Of a stretch of 64,000 nt of DNA, positions 52,326 to 60,984 are shown piece after piece. The stretch lies in assembly GCF_037482285.1 (NCBI RefSeq), contig NZ_JBBEYB010000001.1:1-64000 (forward strand). The letters are read 5' to 3'. This DNA is from Aquabacterium sp029268225 (lineage in GTDB: Bacteria > Pseudomonadota > Gammaproteobacteria > Burkholderiales > Burkholderiaceae_C). How positions within the stretch are numbered: the first letter of the stretch is position 1; every line of letters begins with the position of its first letter. A model generated the notes under the pieces. That model saw nothing but the letters and a program-made list of their open reading frames with translations, was not told the origin of the DNA and searched no databases. Made by a program: the position numbers and the translations under genes.

Positions 52326-54416
52326 GGGCAGGTGCTCGTCCAGGCAGCGTAGCAGGGCCATCACGTCCAGCGGTTTGGTCAGGTAGGCTTTGAAGCCACG
52401 CGCTTCGGCCGCATGGATGCGGTCGGGCATGGCGTCCGCTGACAGGGCCACGCGGGGGACCGCGCGCAGGCGACCGTCCCGGTCCAGGGCGTCGGCCAGA
52501 TCGAAGCCGCTCATGTCGCCGAGGTGCATGTCCACCAGCATCAGGTCGGGCGGGGCCGCCTGTGCGAGGGCCAGGGCCTGGGCACCGCTGCGTCCCACCT
52601 GCAATTGCCACTGTGGGCGCATGCGGATCACCTCTTGCACCAGCAAGACGTTCACCTCGTTGTCTTCGGCATAAAGGATGGTCGCTGTCATGAGAGGCTC
52701 GGCAGAAGGGGGGCGAGAGGGCAGTTCATCCAAGGGCATGGCGCCAGAATCGACGGGCGGATCGGAGGCGCTCGGCAAGCCGATCCGAAAGCAGCTGCCC
52801 TGACCCGGTGCGCTCTGGGCTTCGATCTGGCCGTGCATCAGCGTCACGAGCCGGTGCACGATCACCAGCCCGATGCCGGTGCCCTCGATCCCGGTGCGCT
52901 CGGCGCCCAGGCGGTTGAAGGGTTCGAACAAGTGGGCGAGTTGCGTGGCGTCCAGCCCCATCCCGGTGTCCTGGACTTCCAGCACGACCCGATCGGCGTC
53001 CAGCCAGGCCCGCACAGCCACCTGGCCTCCAGGACGGTTGTACTTGATGGCGTTCACCAGCAAGTTGACCAGCACCTGTTGCAGCCGCACCCGGTCGGCC
53101 TGAACCGTCAGGTGCTCTGCCACCTCGTCGGCGTGCAGGGTGATGCGGTGGCGTCGGGCCAGATCCGACACCATTTGCAAGGCATCTTCGACCACGTGAC
53201 GGCAGTCTTGCGCCGTGATGTTCAAGGGCAGACTGCCGGCTTCGATGCGCGAGAGGTCCAGCACGTCACCCAGCACCGACAGCAGGTGCTGCCCCGCCTT
53301 TTCGATCAGGCGCACATGACCGCGCTGGGTTTCGCCAAACTCGTGGCTGCGGTCCATCTGCAGCAACTGCGCGAAGCCGATGACGGCATTGAGCGGCGTG
53401 CGCAGCTCATGGCTCATGCGCGAGAGGAACTCGCTCTTGGCACGGTTGGCCCGCTCGGCGGCCTCGGCCGAGATCACCGCATCGGCATAGAGCTTCTGCT
53501 CGGTGACGTCCGAGGTGTAGCCGTACCAGGATACGCTGCCATCGGCCTCGGGCATCGGCATGACCTGACCGGCCAGCCAGCGCAAGCCCTTCGAGGGCAG
53601 TTGCACACGGTACTCGTACGAGATCGGCTTGCTGGTGTCGAGGCCTTGCCCTGTCATCAGTTGACGCACGCCCGCCACGTCATCGGGGTGGATGCGCTCG
53701 TAGTGGCGCTGCCAGTCGCCCGGCTGGGTGCTGTCGGGCAGCTCGTACAGTTGCTTGACCTGCGCACTGACGTACTGCAGTTGTGGCTCACCCTGGGGCG
53801 ACACCCAGACCTTGAAGAGCACGCCGGGCAGGTTGCGCCCCAGGCTTTTGAGCAGCACATCGCGCTCCACCAGGCGCTGGGCCATTTTCTGGCGCACCGT
53901 GACGTCCTGCAGCATGCCGTACCAGATGCGGTGACCATCGTCGTTGAGCTGGATGCCCAGTTGCATCGCGATCCAGCGCTCCTCGCCATTGGCGCACACG
54001 ATCTGGAAGTCGCCGCTGAGAACCGGGGCACCCGCTGCGGCGGCCACCTCCCATTGCTGGATCATGCCGCGGTGTTCCGGGTGCACGCGCTGAACCAGCG
54101 CGACAAAGAGGGCGTCGGGGTCCTGTGCCAGCGCCGGATCCAGATCGAAAAGGGTGAACAGGCCGTCGCTGGCATAAGGGATGCGCCGGTGCCCATCGGG
54201 CAATCGGTCCAGCACCATCAACCCGCCCGGCACATGCCGACTCAGGCCCTGAACCAGTTGCTCGCGCGCCTGCAATTGTGCTGTCAGGGCTGCCTCGCGT
54301 GCTTCACTGCGCGACAGGGCGGCGCGCAGACGGTCGAGCTCTGGCGTCGTCACCGTCCCTGGGGGAGGGGGCAACGCAGCGTCAGCAGAGGGGCCGTGTG
54401 GATCCATGTAGGCCAT
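52305..54416 (-). CDS. Hybrid PAS sensor histidine kinase with receiver domain
   Basis: A 703-residue protein (another ATG, at 54407, would shorten it by three). PAS domains (about 60-320, e.g. ERWIAMQLGIQL and RYEYRVQLPSKGLRWLAG-like) precede a HisKA domain (MSHELRTPLNAVIGFAQLLQ), an intact HATPase domain (N-box LLVNAIKYNRPGG, DTGMGLD, GTGIGLVIVHRLV) and a C-terminal receiver (ILYAEDNEVNVLLV, LMLVDMHLGDMSG, LTKPLD). It lies antisense between parA and parB, overlapping the end of parA by 21 bp. It has no transmembrane segment, so it is probably a cytosolic sensor. A shorter relative lies at 56755-58315. Confidence 0.93.
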   Translation of the reverse strand: MAYMDPHGPSADAALPPPPGTVTTPELDRLRAALSRSEAREAALTAQLQAREQLVQGLSRHVPGGLMVLDRLPDGHRRIPYASDGLFTLFDLDPALAQDPDALFVALVQRVHPEHRGMIQQWEVAAAAGAPVLSGDFQIVCANGEERWIAMQLGIQLNDDGHRIWYGMLQDVTVRQKMAQRLVERDVLLKSLGRNLPGVLFKVWVSPQGEPQLQYVSAQVKQLYELPDSTQPGDWQRHYERIHPDDVAGVRQLMTGQGLDTSKPISYEYRVQLPSKGLRWLAGQVMPMPEADGSVSWYGYTSDVTEQKLYADAVISAEAAERANRAKSEFLSRMSHELRTPLNAVIGFAQLLQMDRSHEFGETQRGHVRLIEKAGQHLLSVLGDVLDLSRIEAGSLPLNITAQDCRHVVEDALQMVSDLARRHRITLHADEVAEHLTVQADRVRLQQVLVNLLVNAIKYNRPGGQVAVRAWLDADRVVLEVQDTGMGLDATQLAHLFEPFNRLGAERTGIEGTGIGLVIVHRLVTLMHGQIEAQSAPGQGSCFRIGLPSASDPPVDSGAMPLDELPSRPPSAEPLMTATILYAEDNEVNVLLVQEVIRMRPQWQLQVGRSGAQALALAQAAPPDLMLVDMHLGDMSGFDLADALDRDGRLRAVPRVALSADAMPDRIHAAEARGFKAYLTKPLDVMALLRCLDEHLPSGLNPG

Positions 54417-54468
54417 TATGGGATGCCTGGCCCGGCAATGGGTGCGAAACAAGGGACAATCCTGATCT

Positions 54469-55371
54469 ATGGCGACCAAGAAATCCAAAGGCCTGGGCAT
54501 GGGCCTGGAGGCCCTGCTGGGCCCCAAAGTCAGCGACACCGCTCCCGCATCGGCCGAGGGGGCGCCTTCGGTCCTGCGTCTGGACCTGATGCAGGCGGGC
54601 AAGTACCAGCCACGCACGCGCATGGACGAGGGCTCGCTCTACGAGCTGGCCGAGAGCATCAAGGCCCAGGGCATCATGCAGCCCATTCTGGTTCGCCCGA
54701 TTGGCGAGGGCCGCTACGAGATCATTGCCGGTGAGCGCCGCTCGCGGGCCGCCAAGCTGGCCGGTCTGACCGAGGTGCCCGTGCTCGTGAAGGACGTGCC
54801 CGATGAGGCCGCGGCCGCCATGGCCCTGATCGAGAACATCCAGCGCGAAGACCTCAATCCGCTGGAGGAGGCTCAGGGTTTGCAGCGTCTGACTGCCGAG
54901 TTCGGACTGACCCACGAACAGGCCGCCCAGGCGGTCGGGCGTTCGCGCAGCGCCGCGTCCAACCTGCTGCGCCTGCTCCAGCTGGCCGAGCCCGTGCAGG
55001 GCATGCTGATGGCCGGGGATCTGGACATGGGCCATGCCCGGGCCCTGCTGCCGCTGGACAAGGCCCAGCAGATCACGACCGCCCATGAAGTGGTGGCCAA
55101 GAAACTCAATGTGCGCGAAGCGGAGAAGCTGGTGGCCCAGGTGCAGGGCGTCGGTCGCCAGGCACCCCTGCTGCGCGTCAAGAGCGAGAAGTCACGCGAT
55201 GTGCAGCGGCTGGAGGAGCAGTTGTCGGACCTGCTGACCGCACAGGTCGAGATCCACATCAAGCGCAAGACCCGGCGTGGCGAACAGGGCGAGATCACGA
55301 TCCAGTTCGGCAGCCTCGATGAGCTCAACGGTCTGATCGACAAGCTGCGCGGCGGGCGCGGCGAAGCCTGA
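54469..55371 (+). CDS. parB: Chromosome-partitioning protein ParB
   Basis: A 300-residue CTPase and DNA clamp. The N-terminus carries the ParA-stimulating peptide (KKSKGLGMGLEALLG). The CTP-binding box GERRSRAAKLAG is present with ENIQREDLNPLEEA. The helix-turn-helix (THEQAAQAVGRSRSAASNLL) reads parS, and the C-terminus forms the dimer. It should load at the five parS sites 3-7 kb upstream and organise the origin. In most relatives parB directly follows parA; here they are 2.1 kb apart. Confidence 0.96.
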   Translation: MATKKSKGLGMGLEALLGPKVSDTAPASAEGAPSVLRLDLMQAGKYQPRTRMDEGSLYELAESIKAQGIMQPILVRPIGEGRYEIIAGERRSRAAKLAGLTEVPVLVKDVPDEAAAAMALIENIQREDLNPLEEAQGLQRLTAEFGLTHEQAAQAVGRSRSAASNLLRLLQLAEPVQGMLMAGDLDMGHARALLPLDKAQQITTAHEVVAKKLNVREAEKLVAQVQGVGRQAPLLRVKSEKSRDVQRLEEQLSDLLTAQVEIHIKRKTRRGEQGEITIQFGSLDELNGLIDKLRGGRGEA

Positions 55372-55404
55372 TCCGGCAGGCACGACGCTGGGGCAGCGCT
55401 GCAC

Positions 55405-56184
55405 ATGCACGTCGGGCTGACACGTCTGTTGAACTGGCCGCTGTCGGCCCTGTGGGTGTGGACGCTGGCCTGGGCATCGGCGTGGGCCTTGCGTGCCATG
55501 GGGGCGCCGTTGTGGGCCTGCCTGGGCCTGCCGGCTGCCGGGGGGGCGTTGGCGGCCCTGTGGCCGGTGGTGGCGGGCACGCCCTGGCGCCGACTCTGGG
55601 TGGCGGCAGGTTTCCCCCTGAGTGTGTTGGCCCTGGGGCAGGGCGGCATGGCACCGGGATGGTGGCTGCTGCCCCTGGCCATCCTGCTGCTGGCCTACCC
55701 CCTGCGTGCCTGGCGCGATGCCCCCGTGTTCCCGACCCCGCGCGGGGCCTTGGCCGAATTGGCGCGCCATGCACCGCTGCGCTCGCCCACCGCGCGGGTG
55801 CACGACGCCGGTTGTGGCCTCGGGGACGGCCTCATCGCGTTGCACGCCGCTTACCCGCAGGCGCAGGTGAGCGGCGTGGAATGGAGTCGCTTGTGGTGCC
55901 TGGTGGCGGCCTGGCGCTGTCGTTTCGCCGAGGTGCGCAGGGGGGACATGTGGGCCCAGCCCTGGGGCGATTGCGAACTGGTGTACCTGTTTCAACGTCC
56001 GGAAACCATGCCGCGCGCCTGGGCCAAGGCCTGTGCCGAGATGCGGCCTGGTACCTGGTTGGTGAGCCTGGAGTTCGAGGCGATCGATGCCCGCGGTTTG
56101 CCGGTGCCCGCGCACGCCCGCCTCGGTCTGCCGGGCGGACGTGTCGTGTGGGTGTATCGGATCGGCCCGGCGCGCCGACGCTGA
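55405..56184 (+). CDS. Membrane-anchored SAM-dependent methyltransferase-like protein
   Basis: A 259-residue protein. The N-terminal 110 residues hold about four membrane segments (LSALWVWTLAWASAWALRAM and on). The rest is a class-I methyltransferase fold with motif I VHDAGCGLGDGLIALHAAYP (about residue 132) and ELVYLFQRPETM. Homologues are annotated only as class-I methyltransferases; the substrate is unknown. It follows parB by 33 bp. Confidence 0.75.
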   Translation: MHVGLTRLLNWPLSALWVWTLAWASAWALRAMGAPLWACLGLPAAGGALAALWPVVAGTPWRRLWVAAGFPLSVLALGQGGMAPGWWLLPLAILLLAYPLRAWRDAPVFPTPRGALAELARHAPLRSPTARVHDAGCGLGDGLIALHAAYPQAQVSGVEWSRLWCLVAAWRCRFAEVRRGDMWAQPWGDCELVYLFQRPETMPRAWAKACAEMRPGTWLVSLEFEAIDARGLPVPAHARLGLPGGRVVWVYRIGPARRR

Positions 56185-56220
56185 GCACACTACACTGTGC
56201 CCCTTGTCACGAAAGCCCCC

Positions 56221-56724
56221 ATGAGCCAGCCGTCCGATTCTCCCCCCTTCACCGCCGAAGAGTTTCGGGCGTCGTTGGGCCAGTTTGCCACCGGTGTGAC
56301 CATTGTCACCGCCCGGGATGCGAACGGCCAGTTGGTGGGGCTGACGGCCAATTCCTTCAACTCGGTGTCCTTGTCGCCGCCGCTGGTGCTGTGGAGCCTG
56401 GGCGCTCAGTCTGCGACCCTGCCGGGCTTTCGTTCGGCCATGCACTACGCCATCAATGTGCTGGCGGCGGACCAGCGATTGCTGGCCGAGCGGTTTGCCC
56501 GCCGCGGCATCGACCGCTTTGAGGGCACGGCCTGGCGTCCCGGCCTGACGGGGGCGCCCGTGATCGACGGGGCCGTGGCCGTGTTCGAATGCAGCCACCA
56601 TGGTCAGCACGAAGCCGGCGATCACATTGTTTTCGTGGGGCGGGTGGCGCATTGCCGTCGCCGTGTGGGCGTGGCCCCATTGGTGTTCCACGGCGGTCGG
56701 TTCTTCACCGAGCTGGCCGACTGA
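56221..56724 (+). CDS. Flavin reductase-like FMN-binding protein
   Basis: A 167-residue flavin reductase-like domain protein: RASLGQFATGVTIVTARDAN (the conserved F.TGV.VVT motif) and VGLTANSFNSVSLSPPLVLW, later SHHGQHEAGDHIVFVGRVAH. Members supply reduced FMN to monooxygenases or act as stand-alone NAD(P)H:FMN reductases. No monooxygenase partner is adjacent. The ATG at 56221 is chosen because an upstream start at 56197 lacks family residues. Confidence 0.88.
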   Translation: MSQPSDSPPFTAEEFRASLGQFATGVTIVTARDANGQLVGLTANSFNSVSLSPPLVLWSLGAQSATLPGFRSAMHYAINVLAADQRLLAERFARRGIDRFEGTAWRPGLTGAPVIDGAVAVFECSHHGQHEAGDHIVFVGRVAHCRRRVGVAPLVFHGGRFFTELAD

Positions 56725-56754
56725 GCGCCAGGGCCGGCGGGGGGCTCGCGAGAC

Positions 56755-57147
56755 TCAGCCCGCCTTGCGCTGCGCCATGCGATCGAGCAGCCGCAGCAGG
56801 CGCTCCACATCCAGCGGCTTGGTCAGGTAGTCCGCAAAGCCCTGAGCGCGTGCCTCCCGGATGTGGTCGGGCAGCACGTCGGCCGACAAGGCCACACGCG
56901 GGATGTCGGCGGTATAGGCCTGGCGTGTCAGCACGTTCGACACGTCCAGTCCGCTCATGTCTCCCAGGTGCATGTCCAGCAAGAGCAGATCAGGTGGGTC
57001 GCGCAGGGCCATCGCGATCGCATCCTGGCCGCAGTACGCCACTTCCAGCCGCCATTGCGGTCGCATCCGCATCACCTGACGCACCAGCTCGATGTTCACC
57101 ACATTGTCTTCGGCATACAGCACGGTCAGGGCCTGTTCGCCCGGCAC
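56755..57147 (-). CDS. Response regulator receiver protein, probably split from the adjacent kinase
   Basis: A 130-residue receiver domain from a GTG at 57147. It has VLYAEDNVVNIELV with the acidic pocket, the phospho-acceptor in LLLDMHLGDMSGLD, and LTKPLD with the conserved Lys. No Shine-Dalgarno sequence precedes the GTG. The frame is open further upstream through a homopolymer of ten bases at 57177-57186; one base less there would join it to the kinase. The fused paralog at 52305-54416 has the same receiver at its C-terminus. Confidence 0.85.
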   Translation of the reverse strand: MPGEQALTVLYAEDNVVNIELVRQVMRMRPQWRLEVAYCGQDAIAMALRDPPDLLLLDMHLGDMSGLDVSNVLTRQAYTADIPRVALSADVLPDHIREARAQGFADYLTKPLDVERLLRLLDRMAQRKAG

Positions 57148-57151
57148 GCCG

Positions 57152-58315
57152 TCAAGGTCGCCAAAGGCCGATCGGTGGGGGGGGGGCAGGGGGCATGGTT
57201 GTGGCGTTCAGGGTTTGTCCCTGAGGCAACCAGATGCGCAAACGGGTGCCCATGCCGGGCGCACTGCTCACCTGGATGCGCCCCTGCATCAGTTCGATCA
57301 ACCTGCGCGCCATGAGCAAGCCCAGGTGGGTGCCGTCGCTGGGGGCGGGGGCAGGAGCCGCCTGGTGTGTCTCCAGCCAGCGCGCATGTGGCCAGACCTG
57401 AGAAGCAGGACGCGTGTCGCTGAGCGTGAGGGCCACCTGATGGTTGAGGGTCTGCACTTCCAGCAGGATGCGGCCGCCCGGGCCGGGCTCTTGGACCAGG
57501 TGGAGCAAGAGGGTGCGCAGGACCTGCTTGAGTCGTTCGAGGTCGGCCCATACGCTGGGTTCGGCCTCGGCGGGCTGGCGCTCAAGCACCACACCACGTT
57601 GTGCGGCGGTGGCGGACACGCCTGCGAGGACGTCGTCCAGCACGGGGGACAGTGGCCACATCTGGATCTGCAGTGGCAGGCGATCGACCTCCAGACGTGC
57701 CAGATCGATGACGTTCGAGACCAGGTTCAGCAATTGGGCGCCAGATTGTTCGATGTGCGCCACTTTCTCGCGCTGGCTGGGGCTCAGGCTCTGTTGCGGG
57801 TCGACGCGCAGCAGTTGCGCAAAGCCCAGCATCGCGTTGAGGGGGGTGCGCAGGGCGTGCCCCATGCCTGCGAGCACGTCGAAGCCGGTCGAGGCCTCCG
57901 GTGGCGCCGTGGACAGGGCTGGCGGGATGGGGCCTTGCTGCGCCAGCATGCGCCCCAGAAGTTGCACGGCCCGCCCATCCGGGGCGCGCAGCAGGTGCAC
58001 TTGCAGGGGCACGCGTGCCTGGCGTCCGCCGTCTGGCGCGCGCAACAGGTGCACGACGATGGGCAGTGGGGACCCAGCCAGCACAGCGTCCAGCTGGGCT
58101 GTGCCGGTGGTCTTCTCGTCGGGGTGAAGGAGATCGAGCAGATGTCGCCCGATCAGCGTGTCAGGGGGGGCGCCCAGGCGTTCGCCTGCGCAGGGGTTGG
58201 CCTCCAGGATGTGGCCATCGAGGCTGACCCGCAGCAAGCCGACATCGAGCGCGCCAAAGATCAGGCGATGCGCGTCGTCACCATCGGCAGCAGGTGGGAC
58301 CTCGAGGGCGGGCAT
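57152..58315 (-). CDS. Histidine kinase-like protein with degenerate ATPase domain
   Basis: A 387-residue protein. A PAS-like segment (about 15-100: GLLRVSLDGHILEANPCAGE) is followed by an H-box GHALRTPLNAMLGFAQLL (His present). The ATPase part looks inactive: the N-box Asn is replaced (TLLLHLVQEPGPGG), the DxGxG box reads LSDTRPAS, and the G2 box reads DGTHLGLLMARRLIEL. It may dephosphorylate or only scaffold a receiver. The C-terminus ends in PPAPPPPIGLWRP by running through the homopolymer at 57177; a shift there would add the receiver encoded next. Confidence 0.85.
   Translation of the reverse strand: MPALEVPPAADGDDAHRLIFGALDVGLLRVSLDGHILEANPCAGERLGAPPDTLIGRHLLDLLHPDEKTTGTAQLDAVLAGSPLPIVVHLLRAPDGGRQARVPLQVHLLRAPDGRAVQLLGRMLAQQGPIPPALSTAPPEASTGFDVLAGMGHALRTPLNAMLGFAQLLRVDPQQSLSPSQREKVAHIEQSGAQLLNLVSNVIDLARLEVDRLPLQIQMWPLSPVLDDVLAGVSATAAQRGVVLERQPAEAEPSVWADLERLKQVLRTLLLHLVQEPGPGGRILLEVQTLNHQVALTLSDTRPASQVWPHARWLETHQAAPAPAPSDGTHLGLLMARRLIELMQGRIQVSSAPGMGTRLRIWLPQGQTLNATTMPPAPPPPIGLWRP
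57177..57186. repeat. G10 homopolymer at kinase/receiver junction
   Basis: Ten consecutive G on the plus strand (C10 in the coding strand) lie where the kinase frame and the receiver frame are both open. A slip of one base would join them into one hybrid protein. Homopolymers this long are hot spots for replication slippage and for base-calling errors. Confidence 0.9.
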
Positions 58316-58354
58316 GGTCAGGGGGCCTGTCGGGCAGGCTGAACAGACAAGCCA

Positions 58355-59557
58355 TCAGTGTGCCGCAGCCACGGGCGCGCGGGGGCGCTTTCCCACCAGA
58401 GAGGGAAGCTGGTCGTCGATCACGGTGCGGTTGCGTCCCTCGGCCTTGGCCCGGTACAAGGCCTGGTCGGCGCGTTCGATGCAGATGCTGAGCTCTTCCA
58501 CATCGTCGTAGCCGGTCAAACCTGCCGAGAACGTCACCCGCAGGTCGGGCATGTGCGCCAGCAGGGGGGCGCTCGCGAGCATGTCGCGGGCCCGCTCCAG
58601 GCCGATGTTGGCCAACTCGGGTGACGTGTCGTTGATCAGCAGCAGGAATTCCTCACCGCCCCAGCGGGCGAGCACATCGGTGTCGCGCAGGGCGCGCTGC
58701 AAGGTGGCGGCAAACTCGCGCAGCACCTCGTCACCCACGCCATGGCCATGGGTGTCGTTGATGCGCTTGAAGTGGTCGATGTCGAGCAGGGCCAGGCAGA
58801 AGCGGTGGTGACCGGAGCGGATCAGGCGTTTTTGGTGCTGGGTCAGGACCTCCATCATGTGACGGCGGTTGAACAGGCCGGTGAGCTCGTCGCGTGTGGC
58901 CAGGATCTGAATGCGGGTCAGGGCCTGGGCCAGTTCGTTCTTCTGGCTCTGCAGGCGCATCCGCATGCTGTTGAGCTGGCCCGCCAGGCTCGAGATGGTG
59001 GGCAAGATGGCCGCGATCAGGATGAAGTGAGCGAGCTCGACCTGGTAGGGGTAGTTCTCGGGGTCGGTCAGGGTCTTGTAGACCATGGCACAGCCCATCA
59101 GGCCCAGGCTGTAAAAGCCGGCCAGGCGCGAATCACGCTGGCTCATGTTGAAGATGCCGAACACCTGCACCAGGGGCAGCAGCATCATGATGGAGCCGTG
59201 GATGCGGCCGGTCACCGAATAGGCATAGGTGATGATGGTCAGGGCGGACAGCACCTGCGGCAAGGTGAGCGCCGGATCTCGGAACCGAAGGTTCAGTCCG
59301 GAGCGCAGCAGCGCGTACCAGAAGACGACGTTGACGAGGATGACGATGGACAGGCGCCAGACGTACTGAGCCTCTATTAAGCCGTGCCAGTAGCCATAAA
59401 TCTGCAGACCAATGCAGGCCAGAAAGACGAACGCCGCAGTCAGGGAGCGCGAAATGCGCAACTGTTGCTTGCGTTCATGACCCAGGATCAGGGTGGCCAG
59501 CTGGCGAAAGAAGGCGGATGCGTGCATGTTGCGTGTTTTGGACCCATCATGGTCCAT
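58355..59557 (-). CDS. Membrane diguanylate cyclase
   Basis: A 400-residue protein with about six transmembrane segments (residues about 35-210, e.g. SLTAAFVFLACIGLQIYGYW) and a C-terminal GGDEF domain. The signature is RWGGEEFLLL, active type. An RxxD inhibitory I-site is present five residues before GGEEF (RDTD-VLARW). It makes c-di-GMP from GTP and should be under product inhibition. The start is uncertain: the ATG at 59527 would shorten it by ten. It lies next to the kinase pair. Confidence 0.92.
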   Translation of the reverse strand: MDHDGSKTRNMHASAFFRQLATLILGHERKQQLRISRSLTAAFVFLACIGLQIYGYWHGLIEAQYVWRLSIVILVNVVFWYALLRSGLNLRFRDPALTLPQVLSALTIITYAYSVTGRIHGSIMMLLPLVQVFGIFNMSQRDSRLAGFYSLGLMGCAMVYKTLTDPENYPYQVELAHFILIAAILPTISSLAGQLNSMRMRLQSQKNELAQALTRIQILATRDELTGLFNRRHMMEVLTQHQKRLIRSGHHRFCLALLDIDHFKRINDTHGHGVGDEVLREFAATLQRALRDTDVLARWGGEEFLLLINDTSPELANIGLERARDMLASAPLLAHMPDLRVTFSAGLTGYDDVEELSICIERADQALYRAKAEGRNRTVIDDQLPSLVGKRPRAPVAAAH

Positions 59558-59732
59558 GGGGCAAGCCGGTGCAAGCCCGAATCAGGGGATAGGGCGGGGG
59601 GGTAAAACCCGTAGGAAAGCCGGACAGCCCATTCAAAAAGATTGAATCAAGGCGTGAACCGATCTCAATCTGGTGGGCGCAGGGGCTCGTTAGAGTAAGG
59701 ACCATCATGCTGAATCTTTGGGAAGGGCTGTC

Positions 59733-60293
59733 ATGACCTCACACACCACCTCTGAGCCGCGCTACGGCCTGGTGGCCATGGCCTTGCACTGGGTGCTGGC
59801 GGTTTTCATTCTCTCTGTCTTTGCGGTGGGGATCTACGTCGCGGACTTGCCGTTTTCCCTTGCCAAGCTCAAGTTGATCAACTGGCACAAATGGGCGGGG
59901 GTGACGATCCTGGCGTTGTCGCTCTGGCGTCTGGTGTGGCGCCTGACGCACCGACCACCTGCGCTGCCGGCGCGCATCGAGCGGGCCATGCCGGGCTGGC
60001 AGCGGGTGGCCTTCCACGGCACCCACCACCTGATGTACCTGCTGTTTTTCGCTGTGCCGCTGCTGGGCTGGGCCTACAGTTCTGCCAAGGGCTACCCCAT
60101 CGTCTGGTTCGGCGTGTTGCCTTTGCCCGATTGGGTGCCCGTCAGTGAGCCTTTGGCGCAGGTACTCAAGCCCCTGCACGCCTTGTCCGCCTATGGCTTG
60201 ATCGGCCTGGTGGCCCTGCATGTGGCCGCGGCCCTCAAGCACCAGTTCGTCGACCGCGACGGCCTGATCGACCGCATGCGCCCCGGCCGTTGA
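59733..60293 (+). CDS. Cytochrome b561 family protein
   Basis: A 186-residue membrane protein with four transmembrane helices and the haem-ligating His in the family positions (ALHWVLA, INWHKWAG, FHGTHHLMYL, ALHVAAALKHQFVDRDGLI). GGAAGG lies before the ATG. It probably shuttles electrons between quinone and periplasmic partners. The two YceI-family genes follow at 40-80 bp, a typical cytochrome b561-YceI pair. Confidence 0.93.
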   Translation: MTSHTTSEPRYGLVAMALHWVLAVFILSVFAVGIYVADLPFSLAKLKLINWHKWAGVTILALSLWRLVWRLTHRPPALPARIERAMPGWQRVAFHGTHHLMYLLFFAVPLLGWAYSSAKGYPIVWFGVLPLPDWVPVSEPLAQVLKPLHALSAYGLIGLVALHVAAALKHQFVDRDGLIDRMRPGR

Positions 60294-60334
60294 GCCGCGC
60301 AGGCTTTCTCTCCTGTTTCACAAGGATGCCGACC

Positions 60335-60907
60335 ATGTTTTCTCGCCGTACCGTGTTGAGCGCTGTGGCGCTGAGTGCCGCCGTCTGGGGCCTGTCGGCC
60401 CATGCCGCAGGGCAGACCCTGGTGCCGGCCCAGAGCGAAGTCACCTTCGTGGCCAAGCAGCTGGGCGTGCCCCTGCAAGGTCGTTTCAAGCGTTTCCAGG
60501 CCCAGGTCGCTTTCGACCCCAAGGCCCTGGCCACCAGCAAGATCGCCTTCGAGTTGGACCTGGGCAGCGTGTCGCTCAATGCCGACGCGGACGCCGAGCT
60601 GCCCAAGGCAGAGTGGTTCAATGTGCCCAAGTTCCCGAAGGCCACGTTCCAGTCCAGCGCCATCCAGGCCTTGGGCGGGGGCAAGTTCCAGGTGCGCGGC
60701 AAGCTGGCCATCAAGGGCCAGGCGCGTGACCTGGTGGTGCCGGTGACGCTGACCCAGGCCAAGGGCCTGAGCACGGCATCGGGCGCCTTCACGCTCAAGC
60801 GACTGGACTACCGCATTGGCGAAGGCGACTGGACCGACACGTCCATCGTCGCCAACGATGTGCAGGTGCAGTTCAAGCTGGTGCTGCAGGGCGTCCCAGC
60901 CCTTTGA
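60335..60907 (+). CDS. YceI-family periplasmic protein
   Basis: A 190-residue protein with a signal peptide (MFSRRTVLSAVALSAAVWGL) and the YceI lipocalin-like domain that binds a polyprenyl chain (VPAQSEVTFVAKQLGVPLQG; FDLxxxS-type strands: AFELDLGSVSL; AEWFNVPKFPKATF). The ATG at 60335 is chosen because AAGGA lies eight bases upstream. It is about as similar to the next gene's product as family members usually are, so this may be an old duplication. Confidence 0.88.
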   Translation: MFSRRTVLSAVALSAAVWGLSAHAAGQTLVPAQSEVTFVAKQLGVPLQGRFKRFQAQVAFDPKALATSKIAFELDLGSVSLNADADAELPKAEWFNVPKFPKATFQSSAIQALGGGKFQVRGKLAIKGQARDLVVPVTLTQAKGLSTASGAFTLKRLDYRIGEGDWTDTSIVANDVQVQFKLVLQGVPAL

Positions 60908-60984
60908 TCGGCTGACTTTCGTCTTCTTTCGTTTGTGTTTTCTTCAGTGCCGACCCGGCACGCATTCTTCTCAGGAGCTCTGAC

